A DNA stretch of 56,954 bases, taken from assembly GCA_037074765.1 (NCBI GenBank), contig JBAMDO010000277.1, positions 1 to 56,954 on the forward strand. The letters are read 5' to 3'. This document shows, one piece after another, positions 23,299 to 34,990 of the stretch (its first letter is position 1; every line of letters starts with the position of its first letter). This DNA is from Mansonella perstans. Lineage: Eukaryota > Nematoda > Chromadorea > Rhabditida > Onchocercidae. A model generated the notes under the pieces. That model was not told where the DNA came from, did no database searches, and saw only the letters and a list, made by a program, of their open reading frames with translations. Both the position numbers and the translations under genes were made by a program.

Positions 23299-23647
23299 CT
23301 CACATATATAATAAAAGCCTATGCGCATTTAAATGAGTCAAATTAAAATCCAATGACAAATAAAAATTTCATTTCTTACACATGAAAAACAGTTCTTAGC
23401 TCTTTCTCTTTTCCAAAAAATTTAATTTGAAGTATTTAACTTGAAGAACATTCAATAAAATAACCGAGACAACTAAACAGAATTTAAAAAAACCAATTTT
23501 GCAAAAAATCAAAAAGAAACAAGTGATTTCAAGTGTATAAAGGAAATCAATCATACACCTACAAACAGATATGCACATACACAGACACACTCATAAATTA
23601 CCTCATAAACTTTCCATCTGAAAATTACTTTTTGTTAGTAACAGATG

Positions 23648-23674
23648 TAAAAAAAAAAAAAAAAAAAAAAAAAA
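23648..23674. repeat. Poly-A run of about 25
   Basis: Homopolymer just downstream of the ZNRF stop; possibly part of the 3' UTR (poly-T in the mRNA sense). Confidence 0.9.
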
Positions 23675-23718
23675 CGGATAAATAATGTATCGAGCAATGC
23701 AAAAGCGAAATATTCACA

Positions 23719-26700
23719 TTAATCATAACCTGGATGCTCAGGACAACAATTCTTTCGCATAAACCATTCATCGATACAGCTGAAACATAGATTAGAGTAG
23801 CCTTCTTTTATAAAATGACAAAAAATAATATAAATATAAACATATAAAATAATAAGCAGATATAAATATGGAAGTAAACCAATTCAAAAATACGTAAGAA
23901 AAAATGACCTCTCTATCAAGGCTAAGAAACATTCTTCTAATAATATTTCTCGTTATCTTCATACTGCAATCAGTAATAATGGACCAACTATACAATTAAT
24001 AATTCCCAAGGGTAAGCACTTAACAGAGCTAGACGGCTGAAATAAAAAGCATAAATAGATTACTTTTTATGATAGATACATAAGCAAGGTAGACGCGCAA
24101 TTCGATCACCACTACACATTTCTTCGAGACATATCGAACATTCTCCTTTGTCTTCTCGTAATTCATCCTCTGCAATTCAAAAATGAATTATTTTTGTCAT
24201 CGCATGAAGTGACAAAATATTAAATCTTTCCAATTAATCGGTGAGAAACCGGTACTTATGAAATAAAAGACATGAATGAATTAAAAAGAATGATAATAGC
24301 TAATTAAATATGTCTGACAATGAAAACAAAGAAGTAAATAAATGCACACCATTATACGTTATTTTAGGACGTGTTAGACACATAACTAGATGAATCTCAG
24401 CTTCATCAGAGGGTACTGTTTTCTTGCAAATCGGGCACTTGATATCTTGCGATAAACCTGCAAGCGCAATATTTTCACATATCAGTATAATATTTTATGC
24501 GTTTGCAATCTTCAAGTCATTCGATCCCCAAATCTTGATAACTTCATTTTATGAATGCTAACAGCAAAATTACTGTTAATTTTTTCTGTTAGCAGTAATG
24601 TTTGACACATGACATACACCCAACATCAACTATTTTTCCTTACTTTATACCAAATATATTTCTCCTCATGTATGTCAACTACTGTTCAAAATAAGAATGG
24701 GAACGTAACAGCCTGCAGTAAGCATCTCACATCTGAACAATATCTCCAGTGAACACTTATTAGACTAACACTGGCGGCATTCCACAGATAAGATATCAGT
24801 AATAGAAAGTACGATAGCGATGAGCTATTATTCGTAAATTAAAGTCAGATGCTTACATCCGTCACAAAGCATCTAAATTATAATAACATTACTTTTCCTT
24901 CCTTCCAAATAATAAATTCGAACTCATATTTTATCAACTTCCATGCCTGGACAATTGAAAGACAGAAAATACAGAAACTTTGTCATTCTTCATTCTTTCA
25001 GCAAGCCAACTATTCTCCCTTGTTATTTTTATCTAAATTCTCAATCGACAAGATGAAAAAAAAAAAAAAATCTTCTGTAGAGTATCTCCCGACAGGTGGA
25101 AGAAAAATACTGAAACTTACGACTCAAAAGCTGCAATACTGGCATCGACCGGCGTGCTGGAGCATCACGTGAGCCTCTATGTGTTCGTAAATGTGGAACA
25201 GCGAATCTGAAATTTTTGTGAGTTATGAGCGATTGAAAATAAGAAATAATTTGCTTTAATTCCATGTAGAAATTTCCAATCTAGGTCCGCTTGCCTTTCT
25301 CCTAGCTAACCTTAAGGTACTCGAATCCTACGGATGATAAATCTTATAAAGTAATGGATTCTTAGAAATTTCAGAGTTTTAAAAGTTTCAAATATTGACA
25401 ATGGGAAATCGCATAAAAAAGTGTATTAAACATGAAAAATTTTAGAATAAAAACTCATCGACAGAGGGAAATCTCCAGCTTTTGTAAAAGGAAATTTCCA
25501 CTTTTTTCCCAAATCTTAGCATATAAAATCAATAAATTATTACCCTGTTGGCCGCGTATCAGCGGAAGAGCCAGAATGTAATGCAATACTTGTTCCTGGT
25601 CCGTCTTCATCGGAATCTGATGTACTTTCATTGTCAAGTCGTCTCTGTAAACTGTTGGCATTTAGGACTTCAAACATAAAACTGATTTCAATATTTCATA
25701 TTGAGATAAAAACTTTTCTACAGTATAGTGAAAGACAAATGGACATTTCACAATGCATGCAAGGTATGAAAAAAAATGAAATGAATAAATTAAGGAACAG
25801 AATTTCTGGACACAAAATACATATTTCAACTTCAGCTGAAACGATAACATGTAACAAAAATAACTATACTGTTTGATTAGCAATGGAATAGATTTTCAGA
25901 AAAATTATATAGCAAAAATTTTTTGCATAAAAAATGGATGTGTAATTAAGAAATGAAAATAATGAAATTGTGTGATCATTTCAAAGATACTTTAAAATTC
26001 CGAAATTTTTTTAAAAAAAAGAAAAAAGGCACACATATTGGCAGCAAAACTGCATGCACTATATCAATCAACATTGTGTTATATTCCCTGTGGAAAAATC
26101 ACTAATGCTGACCTTTTAAACAGTTTTGAACAAAACGTTATTGTGCATAATTATTTCCAAACTTATTAATCCTTTTTAAACTAGGGTACTGAAAATTTTT
26201 GCAATTTAGATTTTTTTCTTCCATATATGATTTTTAGCCGTTAAAATGCACTACTGCTTTTTTTTGGCTCGTTTGAAATTAAATATATATATATATTTTA
26301 CCAAACTTTTTAACTTCTGTCGCTACTAATGTTAAATTTCGACAAGATTTACATTTGTTGAATTGTTAAATGAGGAACAAACAATATTCATGATATAAAT
26401 AGCAAGCATATACATGCATGCATCATGCTTTTGTAAATTCACTTTTCGTATTCCACATAACATTAAAAATTTCAGCAGTACCCTAAGGTTGCCGATACTA
26501 CCAATGCCAGTGATAAAATGCGGATTACGATGATTAGATGAAGCCGAAGCTGGCACTGCTGCTGTATCGGCCACTGAATTAGATCGAGGTCGACGCTAAA
26601 TTAAAATATATGAATGTAGATTTCAAAAAAAAGAAAGAAAGTTTTCATTTGTTATGTGTGAAAAAAAACCCAAACACAATGCAACTGTCAATTTACACGT

Positions 26701-27808
26701 ATAGTTAAACAATTTAATTCCAGCATTTCATTTAAAATTAATACTGAAAATGGAAATTAAACCGTGTAACATACAACCAAATTCAGCTGTGAAGCATAAA
26801 CGAGAAATATCCTGGAATAGAACCAAAAAGGTAGAAAAACTACCTTATTCTGCTTCTTTATCTCTTAAGTTGATATCTATAATGGTACTATAACTTAATT
26901 TATAATAATCATAGGATAGTCGTGAGAGCCAGGAAAATTTTCGAACACTAAGTTAAGTCAAATTTTTGGAAGCTACCAAAAAGTGCTTTAAAGCGTTCTG
27001 CCAACTTCAGACAGCACAAGATAATTTCTATTTGAAACACTGCTAAAACTGTGTTAAGATTTCTCAAAACATAAATATCTCAAAAATTTCTCAAAACATA
27101 AACAACTCAAAAAAAAAGCTTATTAAAGGGAAGAGAAGTCTGGACAGTAAAGTAATGAATGTTGCAGGATTTAGTTGGATTATACCAGGCTTTTAGTGAA
27201 AAGCTATTATTGTCGTTGCTAGTCAAATCAACAACAGCTGAACAGTGACGCACGTGATGCCCTTACCTAATAGCAACGTTACTAATTTCTGCGCTCCACA
27301 AAAACGTACTTCATTTAATCTTATAAAAAAGTACGTGGAACAGAGGCAGGTAACACTGATTTTTCAGGGAATGAGCCAGAACGCACCTAAGTGATCTTAC
27401 CCTAAATGTATTGAATAATTGATAATATTCTTTGAAATAAAGTTTAAGGATTTCAGAAATCTTACTCTAATGTAGTAGAAGTTGACGTAATATTATTTCA
27501 CTACAAAATCCCTAAAATCTTGTCACTGTCTACTTGAAAGATACTAGCATAGTTGAAAACCATTTCCAAAAAACAAAGATGCCGAAATTGTAAAATTTGA
27601 AAACGAATTAATATCTTTGACTCGTCTTTAAAATAACTATTTCTCCGCTATTATTACTTCTCTATCTTCTGGATCCCATCAAAAATTTCGTCCTTAAATA
27701 TATAGGAAAAAATTCAAAATAATTTCAATTAACATGTAAATCATATTTATTTGAAATTTGTTAATAACTAACATGTAAATCGGTTTGAACTGATTGACGT
27801 CCACCCAT
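23719..27808 (-). CDS. ZNRF: ZNRF-family RING E3 ubiquitin ligase
   Basis: Membrane-anchored E3 ligase like vertebrate ZNRF1/ZNRF2. Exons: 27808-27773, 26595-26482, 25644-25544, 25206-25121, 24457-24350, 24169-24064, 23779-23719; 203 residues with all phases agreeing. MGGRQS at the start is an N-myristoylation motif matching vertebrate MGGKQS. RRPRSNSVAD (13-22) parallels the vertebrate basic Ser-rich segment. An acidic Ser-rich linker (about 51-83) follows. IKCPICKKTVPSDEAEIH and MCL form the family zinc finger (C120, C123, H135, C139). GECSICLEEM, ARLPCLCIYHKNC and the ending CCPEHPGYD form the RING (C159 to H199). Human ZNRF proteins end CPEHPAD. In other animals these ligases act at endosomes, lysosomes and nerve terminals. 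The first exon is 36 bases and is separated by a 1.2-kb intron; its match to MGGKQS fixes the start. Confidence 0.94.
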
Positions 27809-28508
27809 CTGGTCTAGTAATAATCAATGAAGATACATATAATATACTCTTCTTTCCAAGTAAAATCCGAAGTAAACCTAGCCGAATATATACAAACTCG
27901 ACGCACTTATACGCCGATGTAATTTATCTGCAAAAAGACCCGAAATTGAAATTTTGAAATGAAAATAAAATTCTAACATGACGCAATATCAGAATGCAAT
28001 TTCAAAATCAGAATTGCTGCCATCTGCCAACGAAACTTCAAGTTGAACGATTTGAAATTTTTCTTTTTTCAAGACTTGAAATGTAATATTTTATTACAGA
28101 GCAATTTTAGGGCAAAAAACTACACACATTAAGTCACACTAAATAAATATTAGGTCGAACATAAAGAATGGTGTAAAATTAGAAAGAAATTCCAAGCTTC
28201 TCTTGATCCGCAAAAATCGGACAAAAATAAATGTTGTTATTCGTGACAATAAATTCCAAGTCAGATGCGAAAGTTAAACATGACGGAATAATGGAAAGCA
28301 TTTTTGAATCAACAAAAATATGACAAAAAAAAAACTGATCCATTATGGGTCAAAAACAATATGATTTTGAAACGTATCGAAAATAGTTTGATGTCATTAT
28401 CTCATTTGAATAAACAAATTTTTGTGGTCAAGCAGTACAGACAACTTCCGCAACGACAGCGCGATACAGGCGTAAAATACGATTATACACTCAGCTAATC
28501 AAGCAAAA
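27809..28508. other. ZNRF 5' flank
   Basis: The sequence ACTAGACCAG directly precedes the ZNRF ATG and may be a trans-splice acceptor. The rest is AT-rich. A plus-strand open frame at 28304-28498 (64 codons) has no recognisable content. Confidence 0.5.
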
Positions 28509-28582
28509 ATTCAGTAAACCGGAAGCCGAATTAACAAAACACATAGAATGAATTTATTAAATGGTTAACATCAAACCCATAC

Positions 28583-28652
<70 letters not shown>

Positions 28653-28802
28653 AATGATGATGATGACGATGACGATGATGATGACAATGATGATGATGAC
28701 GATGATGATGACAACGATGATTATGACGATGATGATGACGAATAGTGTCCGTAAATCATACAATTCAATAATTTGTTGATTCGGCTTCCGATTTTCTGGA
28801 AT
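28509..28802. mobile_element. Foldback-like unit: inverted repeats around a (GAT)n microsatellite
   Basis: Left arm core CGGAAGCCGAATTAACAAA (28520-28538) and right arm TTTGTTGATTCGGCTTCCG (28772-28790) are complementary with one mismatch. Weaker pairing extends the arms to about 30 bases. The 233 bases between are mostly the GAT array. This is the layout of a MITE or foldback element. No clear target-site duplication is seen. Confidence 0.5.
28584..28741. repeat. (GAT)n microsatellite
   Basis: Pure GAT from 28584 to about 28651, then interrupted copies with GAC and AAT to 28741. Confidence 0.98.
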
Positions 28803-29049
28803 CTAGGCTGCTTTGCCGATTCAGCAGATATGCCTTACTATACTTGAGCATTAGCGTAATTCAATATCATCTTTTGGCTCGAATTCATTTTTAATTTCAA
28901 GTAGGAATTCATTTAATTTTCCTGTAAAATTTAGTTGGAAAATGCTAACGTGTCTTCAAATCAACTGAAATGCCTTGTATTTCCACTTGAAATTAAAATT
29001 TACTCCAACAACAGATTTTATTTCTGCCATCTATACATTATTATCTTTG

Positions 29050-29150
29050 GTCCTATTATACATATATGTGTGCATATGTGCATATATAAGTGTATGTGAG
29101 TGCATGTGTGTATGTGCGTGTGTGTGTATGTGTGTGTACATGCATGCACG
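29050..29150. repeat. GT-rich alternating array
   Basis: Imperfect TGTG/TATG/CATG array on the plus strand; alternating purine/pyrimidine, able to adopt Z-DNA. The CA-rich array at 29371-29640 is in the opposite sense. Confidence 0.9.
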
Positions 29151-29370
29151 TGCGTCTATACTTCATCTGTCTGTCCGTCTTATGTTTACAGTATAACGAA
29201 ACTAAAGAAAAAAATTGTGAAAACATTCAATCCAAAGAAATCAATTTATTATTTTTAATAGAAGATCATCGATTGACATTACAGCTAACTTGTTTGATTT
29301 AGACACCATTTTCGATTTTGGTGATAGTTCCACAAAAAATTTTTAGTAATGGATAAACAATAAAAACGCA

Positions 29371-29640
29371 GTACATACATAAACATACACACGTATACAC
29401 GCACATACACACGCATAAACACACGCATATATACACGCACATACGCATATATACACGCACATACTCATGTATATATACACGCATGTATACAGGCATATAT
29501 ACACGCATACACACACATACACACATATATACACACGCATGTACACACGCATATACACACGCACATACACACGTATATACACACGCATGTATACACGCAT
29601 ATACACACGCACATACACATACACTCAGAACAGACACAGC
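29371..29640. repeat. AC-rich minisatellite
   Basis: About 270 bases built from ACACGCATATACAC- and ACGCACATAC-type units of 8-24 bases. Alternating purine/pyrimidine throughout. All open frames across it are low-complexity artefacts. Confidence 0.95.
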
Positions 29641-31150
29641 AAAATTGCCCAAATCCGACACCAAAGCCAGACGGATATTGTGTTGCAACACATGAAACAA
29701 TTTTGGAACTATTTTCAAAATTTGACAAGTTTTGCACTTTGCAGCATAAAATGCCAATTAATTAACCAACTGATCGAAAAATTTAAAGTTTTCAAAAGTG
29801 GCTTATTCTTTAGTCTTTAAACTGTATATATATATGTATATATATTTAGGCTTAATTTTAGATCAAAATTTAACCCAAATTTTTATAAAAATAATTTTAT
29901 TTTTAATTTCTTCCTTTAATTAATAATGTTAAATTTTGCAAGTTCTATATAATAAATTTCATTTTCAATCTCTATATTTAATTAAGCAAAACTTTCAAAA
30001 TTTTCAAAAGCAAACTTAATGTACCCTCAATGAACCTTTTTAATTAACGAAAAAATTGTCGAACTTTTGAAAAAATTTGGTAGGAAGATTGTTTTTGAAA
30101 TTTTAAAATCCTCATTTATTAATTGAATGCTATTTCGTTATTTGTTAATTAATTAGTATTTAAATGCTGTTCTTATTCAATTCATAGGTTTTTTTTTAAA
30201 TATTTAAATGAATGATTTGAATTGCGGAATATCTGATGCAAGTAAATCTCGCTTAATTAGTTCCAACTAATTTTACTACGAGAATTAAAAAAATGTAAAT
30301 TTTTGAGATTTCAAATTTGACTGATGCATTTCATGAGCATCATTCATCCTGATACTACTACTAGCTGATCCCACTCATTCTGCAAGTTTTTACATCTTGT
30401 CCTAATTTATTTCTGGAATAAATGATATGATTGAATTGTGTCAGTTTTGCTCGATAGAAATATTTACTGTGATTATTGTTAATTGATAGAAAAAATTATT
30501 TTGCAGTAAAATTTCATTTTTTTGACCAAAATTTTGATATTTTATGATAAACAATAAATTTACTGTTTAATTTAGTTAAATAATTAGCTCTTATAGTATG
30601 CCAGAAGTAAGCAGTACATTTAAATATTTATTTTACTGCGATAATTTTATGTTTATAATAAAGATATTGATTTATTTCATGATATTACATTGTATAAGAG
30701 AGAAATGAATTACTTTTTGATTTGATATGATAGTGATAAAGCCCGTTTATATAAATGATGTTAAGTAGGATTACTTTAGTGAGACAAATGACGTTTACGA
30801 TTACACTACACTGATACGCTGATATTACACTGATACGCTAATGACAAATAAGTTTACTTGATACGTTGATGATGAAGAAGATTTACTTTAACAAGATAAT
30901 TAGAATAAAACAATAAATTTGCTTAAGAACTTAAAAAGTTTCTTTCTTTGCAAAACTTAACAAATTTCATTCAAAATACTAGTAATATTCAATATACTTA
31001 CTAATAGTTTACTCAGTGAAATGGCTAAAGTCGTTAATAACATTAGTAATGCGATTTTTTATTCGAAAAGATCGATATTTTAGAAATATTTCACAAGTCA
31101 TTGGTAGACCTTGACAAAATATATGCAATATATCTATATCTGATGCAACT
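29641..31150. other. Gene desert, section 1
   Basis: AT-rich with no supported gene. A short duplication of TACACTGATACGCT occurs near 30805-30840. Confidence 0.6.
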
Positions 31151-31262
31151 TATTCAACCTAAAATGACTAAAGGCGCACACGAAGACCCCAAATCATCTT
31201 ATCCGCGAGTTGTTCTATGCTGATAACGTTATAATATTGATTAACTGTCATAATAATGATTT
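31150..31262 (+). pseudogene. Relic of a non-LTR retrotransposon reverse transcriptase
   Basis: 31168-31248 reads LKAHTKTPNHLIRELFYADN followed by VIIL. This matches the segment around the active-site box of RTE/LINE-type reverse transcriptases, where IRELL(Y/F)ADD follows a K-x-K-T-x-T linker. The second aspartate is Asn (YADN), a stop follows within about 20 codons, and no other domain remains. It is a dead fragment. Confidence 0.6.
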
Positions 31263-31999
31263 ATATTTTCTCTAAGTGCTGCTAAAAATAAAGAATTTTA
31301 ATCATAATTAAGTACAATAATTTATTTCAAAATAAAATCATTTTATCATTAAAATTAGCTTAGAATTTTTGATTGAAATTTTTTTCCAAATTATAAAATA
31401 ATAAAATTAGAATTTCAATCTCTATGAAATTTTCGATGTTACTATATATTACATACTCTTCTAACATTTTCCGTTTTTCTTTTCAAATTCCCATCTTAAA
31501 TTTTTTTTTTCCAATCACAAATTCTTAATAATTTCTTTATAGGTTTTTTTTTTAGATTTGATTTACATTATTAAATTTTTTTTCATCATTTTAATCAATC
31601 TCTTTCAAAAAAAAAAGTGGTTTCATCGATAAAATATAAAGCTGTAAAATTCAAATAAGCACTGTAAAATTGTTTAATTAAATATTCGATGATAATTAAT
31701 GGTTAATTATAATTTGAAATATAGAAAGTGTGATTACTTTTTTTTAAAATTGTTTATTTTATTTATCTTTTTTTTTCTAGTGAGATACAAACAATTATGA
31801 TGAAAAAAAAAAAAACAGTGATTAATTGCAATAATTTGTAAGTGCAAACATTTATAAGAATGAACTAAGTGACGTTTGAAACAAAAAAAAGATTAGTGTA
31901 AAATAATGGCAAAAATTCATTCATAGTTATTCTTCAAATCATTATGAATAAAAGATATTCAAATTAGTATCTGTAAGTTAGTCCTTTAAGTAAATTAAA

Positions 32000-32055
32000 A
32001 TTCGTAAATAATTAGAGCATATGACGATGAACATTCGTAAATAATTAGAGCATAT
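32000..32055. repeat. Two-copy 23-base direct repeat
   Basis: ATTCGTAAATAATTAGAGCA plus TAT occurs at 32000-32022 and 32033-32055. Confidence 0.95.
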
Positions 32056-32072
32056 AACTGACGTGATCATAT

Positions 32073-32112
32073 ATGATAATTATTGAAGCGACCTCACTTC
32101 AATAATTATCAT
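32073..32112. repeat. Perfect 16-base inverted repeat
   Basis: ATGATAATTATTGAAG and its reverse complement are separated by CGACCTCA. It lies 17 bases after the direct repeat. Confidence 0.95.
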
Positions 32113-33510
32113 GACATACGATAATTAATGTTATTTACACGTTTTATTTCAATCATTAATTGATCAAATTGTTGATTACAGAATTATTCAATAACACTAA
32201 TTTCATTTATGCTTTAATTTGAGAATTTTGCATTAATGGAATAAATATTATTGAAATCAAAATTATTTCAAATGTTTCCATTGTTTATTATTATCGCATG
32301 TTAATGATAACATATTTGGATATCAAATACGATCATTCAACTTATCATACCTGTTAGTAATGATTTAACGCATGCGACAATTGTTGACGTAATATTTCAT
32401 TCGAACACTTTTTTTGTTTTATTATGTAATTTGTTTTAATTTCGTAATCTTTTAATTAAAAGTTATCAAATTAGTTGATGCATTAAAAAATGAAGTGAAT
32501 AGTAATTATTAATTAAGATAGCAATGGTAAAAATATTTATCAAGCCAGCCAAACTTTTTTTAATGATAAGAAAATTTTAAAATTTAATTAGCCTTTTGTA
32601 TGACCTTATGAATTTTTTTTCCTTTTTTTTTAATATGAATTTAAAAAGTAATAATTTCATTCAACATTGATTGCTTGAAATTTTTAGGATTTTTTAAAAA
32701 TCCAACAATAAATTGTCTAACAATTAATCGATACAATATAAAACTGTGTACTTCGAATTTCATTGTAGAATTTTTAAAAGATAATTCTTAGAAAAAATAA
32801 ACGTGAGTGTAAATGAAAAACAAATAACTTTTAATTGTATTTTTAAATTATTGATTAATTGTTAAACAAGCAACGCGGTTATTTGTTCCAACAGCTATAT
32901 TATATCGTCGTAGACGAGATAAATTTAAATTTATGAATCGATTTATTTTTATAAGTGAAAGTTGATTTAATTTATTAAATTTCATTTTGTACTTTAATTA
33001 TCAGCATTTTCTTTTTTTTAACAGTGCATTAAATGCTATCAATCTTTCACTCATCACATTCATGTTATAATCATTTAATTTCTTTCTCTCGAAAGAAAAA
33101 AACAAGAAATTAATTACTTTTGCAAATAAATAATTCAGTTATTTATTTATTTTTATAGCTAGAATATTTACGTACTAAAATTTAGCTTTGGTTAATAACT
33201 AATAATAGGTTTCGTAGCATGATTTTAAAACTCGAAAGAAAATTTCATTTCATTCCATTTCAATTTCATATTCGCAATTTGTGTTTTGCATAAAAATTTG
33301 TCACTTCCCGTATGCGTTCTCTTTTGAGATGCCGATTTTTACTCGTTGTTTTATTCCCATCAGTGTGAGATGATTGTTTGTAAATTACTCATTTCTCATT
33401 CCTCTTCCTTTCAAGTGGTGGAAATTTTGATGAGCTGATAAAATGATTGCAAACAGTAGGAAGAAAAGGTTATTTGAAGGGTTTAGTCTATATGATCCAC
33501 TGTGTTATTG

Positions 33511-33660
33511 TTGTTTGTATGTCCCTGTGGTTGTTATTGTTGTTCTTTGCTGTTGCTGCTGTTGCTGTTGTTATTATTATTGTTGTTGCTGCTGTTGTTG
33601 TTGTTCTTATTATTACTGTTGCTGTTATTGTTGTTGTTATTTTGCTGTCGTTGTTATTGA
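33511..33660. repeat. (TTG/CTG)n trinucleotide array
   Basis: Interrupted TTG, CTG and TTA triplets. The reverse strand would give Gln or Thr/Ala runs, but no flanking exon signal supports coding. Confidence 0.9.
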
Positions 33661-33707
33661 AGACGAATACAACAAGTGTTAAGTGTTATTATTTAAATTT
33701 AAATTAA

Positions 33708-34788
33708 GAGCGATAAAAAAAGAAAATAAAATAAAACGAAAAAGGAAACATAAATGAATTAAAATACATTTTTTTTTGTCTTTCTCTTAAAATTAAATTA
33801 ATAAAAAAAACTTTTTTTACAGTAATTCATTTTTTCTCATTTCTTGCTTTAAAAATTCAAAAGAAACAAAAAACGAAATTATATATCAGATAAGGAAATA
33901 AATGGATGAGGTAAAGGAAGAAAGGAAAGAGAGATAAGAACATGATAAATGATGGATATGTAGATATATATGCATCTCAACGAACAAATGACTTCATTAA
34001 TTTGTCGGAAAGTTACTTTTAACTTTGTTCGATACATGTACAGACTTCATCACTTTCAATTGTTTGATGACAAATAACTTGCCGACATGAAATACTAACA
34101 CGTGAATAGTTGCTGATATAAATGGGTAAATAACAAACTAATTACGTTTGAATTACAACTCATTAAATGTAAATTTAATTTTAAAATTTGTTCTTCATGA
34201 TTGGGAAAAAAAAAATTTGTGTCAAGAAAAAAAAAGAAAAAGAATTATGAACAAAACAAAAATAATTTCATAATTCTTTTAAATTTTTATACACATACAT
34301 ACTCACACATATACATACACATATATAATATTTATATAATTTTATTCTCCTTTCAGAATTTCGCACAATTTTGTTTAGTAAAAATGGAAAGTTGTCCATC
34401 GATTGTCTTATTTTTTCCTTATTTTTCACAATTTGTTTGATTAATGAAATTTTTACGAAAATTTGTTATTGAGAAAAATTTATAAGATTTCATTTCTTTT
34501 AAATTGATCATATGCCAGCTAATAAAGTTCATAGTACTTTCATAGTAATTATCAGAAAAAAAACTTTTTTTTTTATCGGAGAATTTCTCTCAAAACAAAT
34601 CTTACAATTTGACTTTATAAATTGAAAAGTTTTTAAATTTTTGAAGACAAATTTGCAGTTTTGCAACTTTATAACTCTTCCAGCAATCGAAATATTGACA
34701 TTTGGATAGAAAAGTTAATCCATAATATTATTATCGTTCGCTGAGCTTATTTATCTTTGTTTACTGTAGAATTTATGATGCATATATC
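33708..34788. other. Gene desert, section 3
   Basis: AT-rich, with a small ATACACAT-type array near 34290-34335. Nothing else supported. Confidence 0.6.
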
Positions 34789-34990
34789 ATTGAATTGTAA
34801 GATTATTAAGAGTGATTACGGTGGCATTGGATTTGTATGGGCGCCAATCAGTCGCTGTCCTTCAGCAAGGCAGAAAAAAAAAAAAAAACGATAAAAGGAG
34901 AATCGATGTCACCAATATTTTCGCTGTCATCTCTTGCCCACAGTTTCATTTACTTTAATTATCATTAACAAGATGCCACCAACAGCTTTA
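34789..34990. other. Higher-complexity island with a CCAAT/E2F-like motif
   Basis: Locally GC-richer, containing GGCGCCAAT at 34840-34848 and a 15-base A run. A plus-strand frame is open for about 55 codons but has no splice or start context. Regulatory use is possible. Confidence 0.3.
34840..34848 (-). promoter_or_regulatory. ATTGGCGCC copy 1
   Basis: Minus-strand ATTGGCGCC. Identical plus-strand 9-mers occur at 36605 and 37445. It resembles an E2F/DP site fused to a CCAAT half (TTGGCGCC). Confidence 0.35.

Larger units (their letters stand above)
31263..33442. other. Gene desert, section 2
   Basis: AT-rich. Contains the 32000-32055 direct repeat and the 32073-32112 hairpin, listed separately. 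No gene seen. Confidence 0.6.

Noticed and set aside
28304..28498. Plus-strand 64-codon frame upstream of the inverted-repeat unit
   Set aside because: No family resemblance and no supporting signals.
28557..28779. Poly-Met and poly-Ile open frames
   Set aside because: Translation of the (GAT)n microsatellite on both strands; no coding context.
29299..29820. Overlapping Cys/Val/Tyr/Thr-rich open frames on both strands
   Set aside because: All are readings of the AC-rich minisatellite.
33443..33707. Cys/Val-rich frames
   Set aside because: Readings of the TTG/CTG triplet array with no splice or start context.
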